From Prosthecobacter debontii (GTDB lineage: Bacteria; Verrucomicrobiota; Verrucomicrobiia; Chthoniobacterales; Chthoniobacteraceae): DNA of 64,000 nt. The notes beneath the pieces were generated by a model that was given only the letters and a program-made list of their open reading frames with translations, made no database searches and was not told the origin of the DNA. The position numbers and the translations under genes were made by a program. This document shows positions 7,958 through 17,600 of the stretch, piece by piece; position 1 is the first letter of the stretch; each line of letters opens with the position of its first letter. Where the stretch lies: assembly GCA_945861385.1 (NCBI GenBank), contig CAMAUI010000001.1, positions 1-64,000 of the forward strand, in the 5' to 3' direction.

Positions 7958-10900
7958 TTATGGCTTCTTTGCGGGTTCGCTCTTTTGCTTTGGCGGGGGC
8001 GCGTCTTTGTTGCGGAAGCCGTACATCGGCAGCAGGCGGTAGTAAACTTCGAGGCTCAGGGTCGCCATCGTGGTGGAGATCACGCGGCCACCGGCGGCGG
8101 CGTGTGCAGTGCTCGGATCCCAACTGCCGGCTTCGTCCCCGGCCTTCTTTTGCAGGAGTGGCATGGTTTCCTTGAAGCGCTCGTTCCACTCGGTCCAAAT
8201 CACACCCTGGTGCTGGTAGAGCGCGAGGGTGGTGTAGTAAACGGCGTACATGTCCGGGGCGCGGACGTTCATCGGGTGCATCTTGAGCGCCTCGGCGCTT
8301 TCAGTCATGCGCGGGTCGGTGGGCGGGACGAGGTCGAGCTGGCGGCAGAACATCCCGGTGGCGATCATCGCGGCGTTGCTGCGCTCCGGCCCGGTGTAGC
8401 CGTAGAGGCCGCCGTGTTTGCCGCCGCCGGCGGTGTCGAGCCACTTGCGGGCTTTTTCAAAAACTGCCTCCGGAACTTCGAGCCCGGCCATGCGCGCGCT
8501 GTGCAGCGCCATGTATTGCCAGCCGGTGACGGAGGTGTCGGAGTCGCCCGGCGTGGGCGTGTAGCGCCAGCCTCCCTTGGGGCTCTGGGCGGAAATGATG
8601 AGCGCGATGGCTTTTTCCGCGGGGGCCTTGAGCGCGGGATCTTTGCTCACGCCGTAGGCTTCGCAGAGCGCGATGGCGGCGATGCCGTGGGCATACATCC
8701 GGCCGGCGGGACCATCGAGGTTGCCGTTCGGCTTTTGCTGGGCGACCAGCCAGTCGATTCCCTTGCGGATGTTGCCCTGATACTTGTTCTCGGCGGTGTG
8801 GCTGGCGCCCCAGCCGTAGAAGCAAAGCAGCGCGAGTCCCGTGCTGGCGGTGTCATAATCGCCGTTGCCGCCGTGCTTGCGGGTGTCCCAGTGGCCCGCG
8901 GGTTCCTGGTTGCGCGCGAGCCATTCGAGCGCGAGGCCGATGGCGCGTTCGGTGGCGTCGGAGCCGCCGAGCTGGTCAATGGTTTCCTGCGAAGGTTTGC
9001 CGCGCTGTTTCTGGATCAGCTTGGTCAATGCGTTGGCGTCGAGTTCGTGTTGCGGCGTTTCGAGTTTGCCGGGCAGGAGCGGGTCGGATTGCGAATCGGT
9101 GCCGGGCAGCTTGAGCGCCATCGTGGCGAGGGTGCCCGCGCCATCGAGCTTCGGCGGCGTGCCGACGGCTTCGAGGCCGCGGTGCGCGACGACGGTATCG
9201 CCGCCGGTGTCGGTGGTCTGCGTGGCGGCCCCGCCGGCTTTGACTTCCGTGGCTTTGGTCGGTTCCTGGGCCGGGGCGTTGGCGGGCGTGGCGTTCTTGG
9301 CCAGCTTCGCGGTGGCAACCTGCGGGATGGCGTTCGTGGGCACGAACACGTCGTTGAGCGGGTTGGCCTGCTCCACCGCTTTCTGCTGCTCGGCGGGGTT
9401 GCTTTCCTCGAGCTTCGGAGTTTCCGGCTCGGGCAGCACGGTCGCGGGTAGCGCGCTGAGCAGCGGCAGGTCTTTTGCCGGCATCGGCACGGGTGTTTCG
9501 GCGGCGGCGGTGTTGGCTTTCGAAAGGCGGATGTCGGTGACGAGCGAGGTCTTCGCGGTGCTCGCGACGATGGGCGTCGTCTTGGTTTCCTGCTGCGGCT
9601 CGAAGCGCGGAATCTTGAAATCGCTCTCCAGTTTGTCGGTCACGAGCGCGACGGGCGTGTCGGCCATCTTCACCTCCTGCGGGGTGCTTTCGAGCGCGAG
9701 TTTTTCCTGCGCGAGCGCCTCGATGCTGACCGCGATTTCCGGAGACTGCGCCTCGCCGCCGGGCTTCATTTCTTCGCTGATGAACCAGATCATCATCAGG
9801 AAAAGGATGAGCAGGTGAATGGCGGCGGAGCCGGCGAGGCACTTGTGGTAAAGGCTGGTCAGGTCGCGCCAGCGCTCGAGCAGATAGATGAGGGCGATGA
9901 GCGCGGCGAGGGCGAGCAGCAGCCGCCACAGGATGTTGTTGAGCAGCGTCTTGAATTGCTCCCAGCGCGAGAAGTCGGTGTAGCCGAAAACCTCGCGCGT
10001 GGTGGAGCGGTAAAGGCGGTAGTTCTGCTCCGGCGCCGCGGCGGCGTCGGGCAGTTTCGCGCTGAAGAGCAGGTCGAAGCCATCCATGCGCACGGCGGGA
10101 TCGGTGGTGTCGCCCGCCTTGAAATAGAGATCCACTTTTTCCGGCGGCTGCGTCACGCCCGCGACAACGCGGCTGAGGTAGATGCCAAATCCGGTCTCGT
10201 CTTTGCGGTCGCGATCGGAGGCGAGAAAGACGTGGTCGCCGCGCCGGGTGAGCGCGGCCTCGGCGTCGTCGGCGGTGGAATTCAGCGCGCCGACGGGCTC
10301 GGCGGCGGCGAATTTCGGCAGCGGTGGCAGCACGGGTTTCGCGGGCGCTTTCGGGTCGGCTTTCGGGGCGGCTTTCGGGTCGGGTGCGGGCGCGGGGACG
10401 GGCTCGGCGGGCAGCGCGCTGGCGACGAAGATGTCCTCGCGTTTGCCGTTGCGGTCGGAGGTGAAATACAGGCGCGTCCCGTCGGCGGAAGGCGCGGGGC
10501 CGAGTTCGGAGGCGGGGGTGTTAAGCGGCTGGCCGAGCGACTCGACGCCGCCCCACGCCTTGCCATCCCAGCGCGCGGCATACAGATCGTAGCCACCCGC
10601 GCCGCCCGGGCGGTCGGACGCAAAGTAGAGCGTGCGGCCATCCTGCGAGAAGGCCGGCCCGCGCTCGTTGGCCGGGCTGTTGACTGCGGCGACAGGCTCC
10701 GGGCGCGACCACACGCGGCCATCCCAGCGCGCGAGAAACAGCTCCGCGTTTTTGCCGGCGGCTTCATCCCAGCGCACCAGCACCATCATCGTGCCATCGG
10801 GCGAAAAGGCCGCTTCGACGCGCCCGCCCGGCAGGTTGACCGGATCGGGCACGGCGGGTGCCTGCGGGTCTTTCTGCTCGGTGAAAACATTCTGCTTCGG

Positions 10901-11107
10901 GTCCTGCCAAAGAACACGCCGGGCTTTCTCCTCCTCGACGCCGACCTTGGTGCCGGCGTTGTCGGTGAAGTACGCCCACACCTCTTCGTGCAGTTTGCCC
11001 TGGATCACCCAGCCGAGCCCGACGAGTACGGCGAGCGCGGCAAGGGCGAAAAAGATACGGCCCTTGCTGCGTTTTTTCCTGATTAGTCGTTTATCGTCGG
11101 TGCTCAT
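7958..11107 (-). CDS. Membrane protein with PD40 beta-propeller blades and C-terminal squalene-cyclase-like toroid (1)
   Basis: 1049 residues. A membrane helix lies at about 17-38, which should place the next part outside the cytoplasm. PD40/TolB-like blades span about 90-350 (AFSQDGRTLYFASDRPGGAGGYDLYAA, then APSADGTRLYFTSDRNG). Two more helices lie at about 395-415 and 425-450. A long Pro/Ala/Thr/Lys linker leads to an alpha/alpha toroid at about 715-1035, with QW-like motifs (NQEPAGHWD, QSPKGGWRYT) and DSDTSVTGW. Toroids of this type occur in terpene cyclases and prenyltransferases; I do not see the DxDD cyclase motif, so catalysis is doubtful. Start is 6 bp after the stop of its paralogue, last in the TPR-ExbB-ExbD operon. 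Role inferred: periplasmic partner of the ExbBD motor. Confidence 0.85.
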   Translation of the reverse strand: MSTDDKRLIRKKRSKGRIFFALAALAVLVGLGWVIQGKLHEEVWAYFTDNAGTKVGVEEEKARRVLWQDPKQNVFTEQKDPQAPAVPDPVNLPGGRVEAAFSPDGTMMVLVRWDEAAGKNAELFLARWDGRVWSRPEPVAAVNSPANERGPAFSQDGRTLYFASDRPGGAGGYDLYAARWDGKAWGGVESLGQPLNTPASELGPAPSADGTRLYFTSDRNGKREDIFVASALPAEPVPAPAPDPKAAPKADPKAPAKPVLPPLPKFAAAEPVGALNSTADDAEAALTRRGDHVFLASDRDRKDETGFGIYLSRVVAGVTQPPEKVDLYFKAGDTTDPAVRMDGFDLLFSAKLPDAAAAPEQNYRLYRSTTREVFGYTDFSRWEQFKTLLNNILWRLLLALAALIALIYLLERWRDLTSLYHKCLAGSAAIHLLILFLMMIWFISEEMKPGGEAQSPEIAVSIEALAQEKLALESTPQEVKMADTPVALVTDKLESDFKIPRFEPQQETKTTPIVASTAKTSLVTDIRLSKANTAAAETPVPMPAKDLPLLSALPATVLPEPETPKLEESNPAEQQKAVEQANPLNDVFVPTNAIPQVATAKLAKNATPANAPAQEPTKATEVKAGGAATQTTDTGGDTVVAHRGLEAVGTPPKLDGAGTLATMALKLPGTDSQSDPLLPGKLETPQHELDANALTKLIQKQRGKPSQETIDQLGGSDATERAIGLALEWLARNQEPAGHWDTRKHGGNGDYDTASTGLALLCFYGWGASHTAENKYQGNIRKGIDWLVAQQKPNGNLDGPAGRMYAHGIAAIALCEAYGVSKDPALKAPAEKAIALIISAQSPKGGWRYTPTPGDSDTSVTGWQYMALHSARMAGLEVPEAVFEKARKWLDTAGGGKHGGLYGYTGPERSNAAMIATGMFCRQLDLVPPTDPRMTESAEALKMHPMNVRAPDMYAVYYTTLALYQHQGVIWTEWNERFKETMPLLQKKAGDEAGSWDPSTAHAAAGGRVISTTMATLSLEVYYRLLPMYGFRNKDAPPPKQKSEPAKKP

Positions 11108-11113
11108 GCGAGG

Positions 11114-13477
11114 TCAGCCAGCGGCTTTTTCCGGGGCGGTCGGTGTTTCCTCCACGGGCACCGGACGGAGCGCGCGGATGGTGAGGTAAAGAAACGCGAC
11201 GAGCGCGAGCGCGGCGGCGATCAGCCAGACGAGGTTGCTGCGCAACCATTCGCCGGAGGGCATTTTTGCGTAGTCGAACTGCCGCACGACGCGCTTGCTT
11301 TTCGCGCTGAAAAGACCGGCGGTGCCGCCGTCGCGGGTGGAATTGAAAAGCAGGTGGAAGCCCGCCATGCGCACCGCTGGATCGGTCTCGTCACCCGCGC
11401 TGTTGACCTCGGGGCCGAGGTTGACCGGCGCGGTCGGCGCATCGCTGCTGACGCGCGAGCGGTAGATGTCCGCCCCGCCAAGCCCGCCCGCGCGGCGCGA
11501 GGTGAAATACATGAAGTCGCCGTGGTCGGTGACGACCGGTGCGGTGTCGTCGGCGGGTGAGCTGAGGACCGCGAGATGTTTCGCGTGGCGGAACATCGGC
11601 GTCTTGGGCAGCGCCTCGCCATCCACGACGTTCGGGTTTGGCCCCGCCGGGTCCGGCTCGAAACCGAGGCCGTAGAGCGGCGAGTAGCGGTAGTGCGCCT
11701 CGAGGCAGAGCGTGACGAGCGCGGTGCAGATCACTGGGCCCATCCCACCGGAGTGGCCTCCGGTCCAGAGCCACGAACCGTCAGCGGTCTGCGCCTTGAG
11801 ATACTCCGCGTGCATCTTTTCCTTCCATTCCCGCCACAGCGGTCCCTGATTCTGATAGGCCGCCAGGGAGCCGTAGTAGGTGTAATAGACATCCTCCAGC
11901 TTGAAGCCCGTGGTCTTTAAATAGCTCGCCGACTCGAACGCCCGCGCCGCGTTGGCCGACGCTCCATGCAACTGCGAGCAGAAAAATCCGACCACATCCA
12001 TGGCGCCGGAGCCGCGACCGCCCTTGCCGGGCGAATCCGTGTAGCCATACGCGCCGCCCTCCTTGCCGCCGCTGATGCGCTTGAGAAAATTCACCACGCC
12101 CGCCTTCGTTTTTTCCGGCACCGGAATGCCGGACATCTCGGCGCTGGCCAGCGCCATGACCATCCAGCCCGTCACCGAAAGGTCGCCGCGTTCCTTCGGA
12201 GTATAGCGCCAGCCGCCTTCCTCGTGCTGCGAGTCCGCGAGGAATTCGATCGCTGCGATTACGCGCGGACGCAGGGCGGTGTCCTTGGTCACGCCGTAGG
12301 CCTCGAACAGCGCGAGCGAGGCGATGCCCATGTCGTACATCCCCTGGCCCGGCGGATTGGGCCCGCGCAAATCCCCAGTGGCGACATTCTGCTGGCTCAG
12401 CAGCCAGTCGAGCCCGCGCTTCACGTTATCCCGGTATTTGCACTCGATGTCGTGGCGTTCGCCGCGGCCATAAAACGCGAGCAGCGAGAATGCGGTCGCG
12501 GCGACATCGTGGCCGGCCTTGCCCTTGTTCTTGCCGAGATTCCAGCGTCCGTCCGGATCCTGCGTCGCGGCGAGAAAGGCGAGCGCCTTGCTCACTGCCG
12601 CCTCGGTTTCAGACGAGCCGCCGAGCTTCGCCATCACTGCGGGATTCGCCAGCGCCCCCTGGCGCAGCGAGTAGAGCATGCTCAACTGATGCTCGACGAT
12701 CAGCTCGAAGGGCGTGTCGCCCGCGATGTCGGCGGAGTAAATGTCGAAGTCCACCTTGCGGTCGTTGACGTTCTCCAGCAGCGCGGCCGCTGCGGCGGCG
12801 GCAGCGGCTTCCTTCTCGCCGATGCCGACGACGGGGTGCGGACGGTTCGAGGCAAAGTAGAGCACGATGCCATCGGGCGATGGCGCGGGGTCCGTCTCGT
12901 CGAAGGGTGTGTTGACCCGCTCGGTCAGCGGCATCGGCCACGCGTATTCGACGCCGTCCCATTTTGCGACCCAGATGTCGGTGCCACCGCGTCCGCCGGG
13001 CCGGTCGCTGGAGAAGTAAAGCAGCTTGCCGTCGCCGCTCAGCGCCGGCGCGGTTTCGTGGAACTTGCTGTTCAGCGCGCGCATAGGTCGCGGCGCGCCC
13101 CAGTTGCTCCCATCCCACACGCGGAGGAAAAGGTTCGCGTCTCCGCCCGCGGCGCCGGTGGTGTAGATCATCCGCGTTCCGTCGGAGGAGATGGTCGGCT
13201 GGCGGATGTCATCCGCGGGGCCGACCCCTTCGCCCGACGGCGTCGCCTTTTCCCACAGCACGTAACCCGGCTTCACATCCCGCGCGACCTGCTCGAACGC
13301 AACTTGGTCCGTGTATTTATACCAGCGCTCCGGGCGCAGATACCACCACGTCCAAATCACCCCGGCGAGCAATAGCGCCAGCGCACTCCACGCGTAAATC
13401 CTGTAACGCCGCGCGCGCGTCAGGCCGAGGAAAGCCTTGCGCGGAGCTGCGGATTCGTTGGCGGGTGTGTCGGCCAT
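11114..13477 (-). CDS. Membrane protein with PD40 blades flanking a squalene-cyclase-like toroid (2)
   Basis: 787 residues, a paralogue of the next gene with the parts rearranged. An N-terminal helix lies at about 28-50 (IYAWSALALLLAGVIWTWWYL). PD40 blades follow at about 85-235 (GDGKLLYFSSDRPGGRGGTDIWVA). The toroid is at about 290-610 (TQDPDGRWNLG, QHEEGGWRYT, GDLSVTGWMVMAL, ending TLCLEAHYRYSPLYG). More PD40 blades follow at about 640-735, and a C-terminal helix at about 750-772. In the other protein the toroid is last, so the same modules were shuffled after duplication. It starts 6 bp after exbD. No cyclase DxDD motif is seen. A scaffold or glycan/lipid-binding envelope role with ExbBD is my inference. 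Confidence 0.85.
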   Translation of the reverse strand: MADTPANESAAPRKAFLGLTRARRYRIYAWSALALLLAGVIWTWWYLRPERWYKYTDQVAFEQVARDVKPGYVLWEKATPSGEGVGPADDIRQPTISSDGTRMIYTTGAAGGDANLFLRVWDGSNWGAPRPMRALNSKFHETAPALSGDGKLLYFSSDRPGGRGGTDIWVAKWDGVEYAWPMPLTERVNTPFDETDPAPSPDGIVLYFASNRPHPVVGIGEKEAAAAAAAAALLENVNDRKVDFDIYSADIAGDTPFELIVEHQLSMLYSLRQGALANPAVMAKLGGSSETEAAVSKALAFLAATQDPDGRWNLGKNKGKAGHDVAATAFSLLAFYGRGERHDIECKYRDNVKRGLDWLLSQQNVATGDLRGPNPPGQGMYDMGIASLALFEAYGVTKDTALRPRVIAAIEFLADSQHEEGGWRYTPKERGDLSVTGWMVMALASAEMSGIPVPEKTKAGVVNFLKRISGGKEGGAYGYTDSPGKGGRGSGAMDVVGFFCSQLHGASANAARAFESASYLKTTGFKLEDVYYTYYGSLAAYQNQGPLWREWKEKMHAEYLKAQTADGSWLWTGGHSGGMGPVICTALVTLCLEAHYRYSPLYGLGFEPDPAGPNPNVVDGEALPKTPMFRHAKHLAVLSSPADDTAPVVTDHGDFMYFTSRRAGGLGGADIYRSRVSSDAPTAPVNLGPEVNSAGDETDPAVRMAGFHLLFNSTRDGGTAGLFSAKSKRVVRQFDYAKMPSGEWLRSNLVWLIAAALALVAFLYLTIRALRPVPVEETPTAPEKAAG

Positions 13478-13483
13478 GGTTTC

Positions 13484-13903
13484 CTAGTTTTGCGTCTTCA
13501 CCGCGATGTTCGCCTTCGGCACGCCAGCGTGGCGGCAGATGGACATGACGTTGGCGAGGTAGAGGTGCTTGGCATCCTGGTCGCTGCGGATGAGCACCTT
13601 GATGTCGGGCTTTTTCGCCACTTCGTCGGTCATCCACTTCGTGATGCTCTCCTCGGTCACCTGCTTTCCCAGCACGATGTAGGAGCCATCCTTGCGGATG
13701 TTGATGGTGATGAGGTTGCCCGCCGACTGGGTCAGCGCCTGGTTCCTCGCGTCCACCGGCAGATTCACCGTGTGGTCAATCTCCTCCTCCTTGAACGTCG
13801 TGGTGACGAGGAAGAAAATGAGCAGCAGGAAAATCAAATCCATCATGCTGGTCATGCTGATCAGCTCATCGGTGTTCGGGCGGGGGCGGCGGCGGCAGTT
13901 CAT
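13484..13903 (-). CDS. exbD: ExbD/TolR-type biopolymer transport protein
   Basis: 139 residues with one membrane helix at about 20-40 (MMDLIFLLLIFFLVTTTF). Asp22 sits at the start of that helix, matching the essential proton-carrying Asp of ExbD and TolR. The remaining part is the small periplasmic domain (GSYIVLGKQVTEESI..W, IRSDQDAKHLYLANVMSICRHAG). It works with ExbB to convert the proton gradient into movement of envelope partners. The start codon overlaps the end of exbB by 4 bp, indicating translational coupling. No TonB or Tol-Pal gene is nearby; the partners here appear to be the two propeller/toroid proteins. Confidence 0.93.
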   Translation of the reverse strand: MNCRRRPRPNTDELISMTSMMDLIFLLLIFFLVTTTFKEEEIDHTVNLPVDARNQALTQSAGNLITINIRKDGSYIVLGKQVTEESITKWMTDEVAKKPDIKVLIRSDQDAKHLYLANVMSICRHAGVPKANIAVKTQN

Positions 13904-14670
13904 GGCTTGGCGGGCGTGGGTGTGAGCCGGGCGTGTTTCACGACAAACTCCGTGCCGACCTCGTCAATGTGGTCAATCGCCCGGTCCGCCCTGCTGGAGA
14001 GCCACTGGAAAAGTAACAGCACCGGGATGGCAATGGTCAGCCCGGCGGCGGTGCTGACGAGGGCCTCGTAAATGCCGGTCGCCAGGTCCGAGGTCTTGGC
14101 CGCGCCGCCGCTTTCCGCCGTGGCTTGGAACGAATCAATCATGCCGTAAATGGTCCCCAGCAGACCCAGCAACGGGCTGACGCTGGCGATGAGGGAAAGC
14201 GGGCGCAGACTGCGCGTGATCTTGTCGGCCTCGCGCGCGCCTGCGTCCTCGATGGCCTTGCTCACCGCTTGGTAGCCCTCGTTCCGCCATTGGATGCCCG
14301 CCTTGAAAACGTGGCCCGCAGCACCTTTCGACTCGTCGCAGTAATCCTCCGCCTTTTTGCCCGTGGGATCCGCATCCCACGCGGTCGCGAGACCCGAGAG
14401 AAAGCCGTCGGGCAGGATGCGATTCCGGCTCAGCGAGATGAAGCGCTCCAGCCCGAGCGCGAGCGCGAGAATCGAGCCGAGGCCGAGAGGCCACATCACC
14501 GGCCCACCCTTTTTGATGAGGGTGAACATCGTGTCCTTTTCCTTGCCGGCGCCCGCGCCAGCCTCCGCGGCATGGGCCACCGAGTGACACGCGAGGAAGA
14601 CGAATGTGCTGAGCAGAAGCGCCGCGCTCCATCGCCGGATTTTCAGAATATGAGGTTGGTTTGAGTGCAT
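13900..14670 (-). CDS. exbB: MotA/TolQ/ExbB-type proton channel with an added signal peptide
   Basis: 256 residues. The first 35 residues look like a signal peptide ending HAAEAG, an extension seen in many Verrucomicrobiota and Bacteroidota ExbB proteins but absent from E. coli TolQ. Membrane helices follow at about 55-75, 160-185 and 200-225. The conserved channel signature is present: LRPLSLIASVSPLLGLLGTIYGMIDSF, then EALVSTAAGLTIAIPVLLLFQW. It forms the stator channel with ExbD in the inner membrane. It starts 18 bp after the upstream TPR gene and overlaps exbD by 4 bp. Confidence 0.94.
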   Translation of the reverse strand: MHSNQPHILKIRRWSAALLLSTFVFLACHSVAHAAEAGAGAGKEKDTMFTLIKKGGPVMWPLGLGSILALALGLERFISLSRNRILPDGFLSGLATAWDADPTGKKAEDYCDESKGAAGHVFKAGIQWRNEGYQAVSKAIEDAGAREADKITRSLRPLSLIASVSPLLGLLGTIYGMIDSFQATAESGGAAKTSDLATGIYEALVSTAAGLTIAIPVLLLFQWLSSRADRAIDHIDEVGTEFVVKHARLTPTPAKP

Positions 14671-14688
14671 GGGTTTTTCGTTGGTTGG

Positions 14689-17600
14689 TTATTGATTGGT
14701 GCGGAGTTGGTCGAGGTATTGGCGGGCCACCACGGCCGCGTTCTCCTTGCCGTAACGGTTGACGACATCCTTGAAGCTCTTGGTGGCGTCATCGCGCTTG
14801 TTCTGCGCGAGCAGCACGCGGCCGATTTCGAGCGCGGCCTTGGCCTGCCAGTCCGGGTATTGTTTGTAATTCAGTTCGAGGTTCACAAACTCCGCCAAGG
14901 CCTCCTCGTATTTCTTCGTGTTGAAGAGACATTCGCCGGTCTGGAAACGGCCTCGCACGGTCCAGAGGTCGAGGAGCTTCGGGTCGGCGAGCAGCTTGCG
15001 GTATTCGTTGATGGCTTCGTTGAATTTGCCGGTGTTCTCCAGCGCGAAACCGAGGCCGAAGATGGCGTTGCGCGTCCAGCGGCTTTCCTTGAACCGGTTG
15101 AGAAAATCACGGTAGGTCGCGATGGCTTCCTTGTGCTGCTCGGTCATCGCCTGGGTCTCGCCGAGCCGCATGACGATGCTCTCAGACAGCGCCGCGTCGG
15201 TGCCGGGGAGCTTCGCGGCGGCGGCGAAATGGTCGCGCGCCGCGACGGTCTCCTTGAGTTTCAGCCGCGATTCGCCGGCCTGGAAAAGCATGGACGCGCG
15301 CAGCTTCGACTTCGGGTAATCCGTGAGCAGCGTTTCAAAAAGCCCCGCGGCGGCCTGGTGATCGCCCTTCTTGTAATGCGCGCTGGCGAGCTGGATGCGG
15401 ATCGGCTCCCGCAGCGTTTCGTCGGTCGTGGCCTTCAGGGTTTCCGTGAGCTGCGTGATGACTTTCTCCTGCGCGCCGCTGTCGAGGTTCAGCTCGGCGA
15501 GTTCGCTCTGCACCTTCACGAGGAGCGGGCTTTTCGGATGCTTCGCGAGCAACTGGTCGTAAAGCGCGACGGCCTCCTTGTTGCGCTTCAGCGAGCGTTC
15601 GCACCACGCCCATTCGTAGAGCGCCTGGTCGGCAAATTCGGCGTCGGGATGTTTCTCGATGAAGCGCTTGAAGTGCCCGGCCGCAGGGCCCCAGCTCTCC
15701 ATCCGCGCGGCGGAAAGCCCCGCGTAATAAACCACGAGCGCGAGTTTCTCGTGCTGCGGGAACTGGCCGAGCATCTCGGGAAAATGTTTCGCCGCGTCCT
15801 TGAAGTTCGCCGCGTTGACCAGCGCGATGCCGTGCTGCAAGGCGGCATCGGCGCCGAGCGGATGATTGCGCGGGACTTTCGCGAAGCGCTCGCCGGCGGG
15901 CACGTGCTTGTTCTCGGAGGCATCCACCCAGCCAAGGTAATACAGCACGCGCGGCATCTGCGCCGCGGCACCCGCTTTGAAAGGCTCCTTCGCCGCCGTG
16001 TCCTCGGCGAGAAAGCGTTCGAGCGCGGCCCGCGCGAGCGCGAGATCCTGCATTTCGTAGGCGAGGCGGCCTTGTTCGGCGAGCGCGAGCGGCAGGTGCG
16101 GCGTGGGCGCGCCAAAATCGCCGGTGAGGGTGATCAGGTAATCGAGCGCCTTTTCCTTCTGGTTGGTTTTGTCGCAAGCGACGGCCAGTTGGAGCAGCGC
16201 GGTATCGAGGTTGGGCGCCATCGTGACCGCCCGCTTCTTGCGGTTCTTCGGCTTGCCGCCTTTGCCGATCTCGACGGGCGTGCCCATGTCCACGCGAGCG
16301 CCGACAAAGGCCTCCAGCGGCGGGATCGCCTCGGCCCACTTTTCCTGGCGGAAAAAACAGTCGCCGACCACGAACGACAACTGGGCGAAAAGACGGCCCT
16401 CGGGCTTCTTCGCGAGCAGCGGCCTGGCGCTGGCGAGCGATTCCTCCCAGCGGCCCGCGAGGTGGTGAATCTGCGCGAGACGAAACTCCGCCGCGAGCGC
16501 GTTCGGGTGATCCTTGTGCGCGGCGAGAAACTCCGCGTAGGCCTTCGTCGCTTCCTCGGCGCGATTGAGCAGGAAAAGGTTTTCCGCGCGGATGAACCGC
16601 GCGTCGCCGACCAGCGGGCTCTGCGCGAAGCGCTGCAACAAGGCGTCGTTCACCTGCATGCTGCCGTTGAAATCCTGCAGCTTGTGCAGGCACGTCGCGC
16701 GCTGGGCCAGCACCTCCGCCATCTGGCCGAATTTTCCGCGCCCCTCCACGCGCTGCAACGCCGCCGCCGCCTTCGCCCAGTCGGGCGTCTTGCGGCTCAT
16801 CTCCGCGTTCGCGTAGTCAAAGTCCAGGTCGTCAATCACCGGCGACGCCTTGAAGCGCCCGACCACCGGCGCGAGGATGTCCGCCGCTCGGTCGAAGTTT
16901 TCCTTGTTCCGCGAAAACACCCGCGCCCACCAAAGGTTGGCCTTCGCCGCCACGAGATCATCGCCCCCAGCAAGCGCCGCGAATTGCTGCTCCGCCTTCT
17001 TGTCCTCCCGCTCAAAGAGACTGCGCGCGATGTAAAGTTTCGCGTCGCCGACATACGGCGCAGGCTGCCCTTTCTCGTCGGGCTTCGCGTTTTTCAGATA
17101 CCCGGCGAAATCAGCCTCCGCCGGTTCGTACTTCTTGAGAATAAAGCGGGCGACACCCAGCCGGTACTGGCACTCGGCGGCCTCGATGCCGGTCATGCCA
17201 GGCAGCGCCGCCGCGAAGGCCGGCTCGGCCTTCTCGGGCTGTCCGAGGGTGGCGTGGCACTCCGCCTGGAGGTAAGCCGCGCGCGTCTTCCAAGCAGCGT
17301 CCGCCTCGGTGGCTGCGACCTTTTCGAGCGCCGCCGCCGCTTCCGCGAGCTTGTTCGTTTTGAAAAAAGCAAAGCCGCGCTGGTAGATCCCGCGCCCCGC
17401 CTGGTCGGGACTCGGCGTGGTCGCGAGCAGCTTCTCCGTCCACTCGATGACCTTGTCCCACTCCGCCTTTCCAAACGCCACGTCGCAAATCGCCGCCAGC
17501 GCCGCCGTCTTGAACTTCGGGTCCGCCAGCTTCTCCCAGTTTTCGATGAACAGCTTCCGCGCATCCTCCGCCTTCGACGAGTGCAACATACATTGCCCTT

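Noticed and set aside
10320-10400. Short tandem-like GGCTTTCGGG repeats in the propeller/toroid gene
   Set aside because: They encode a Pro/Ala/Lys linker (AAPKADPKAPAKP) and reflect low-complexity protein sequence rather than a DNA element.
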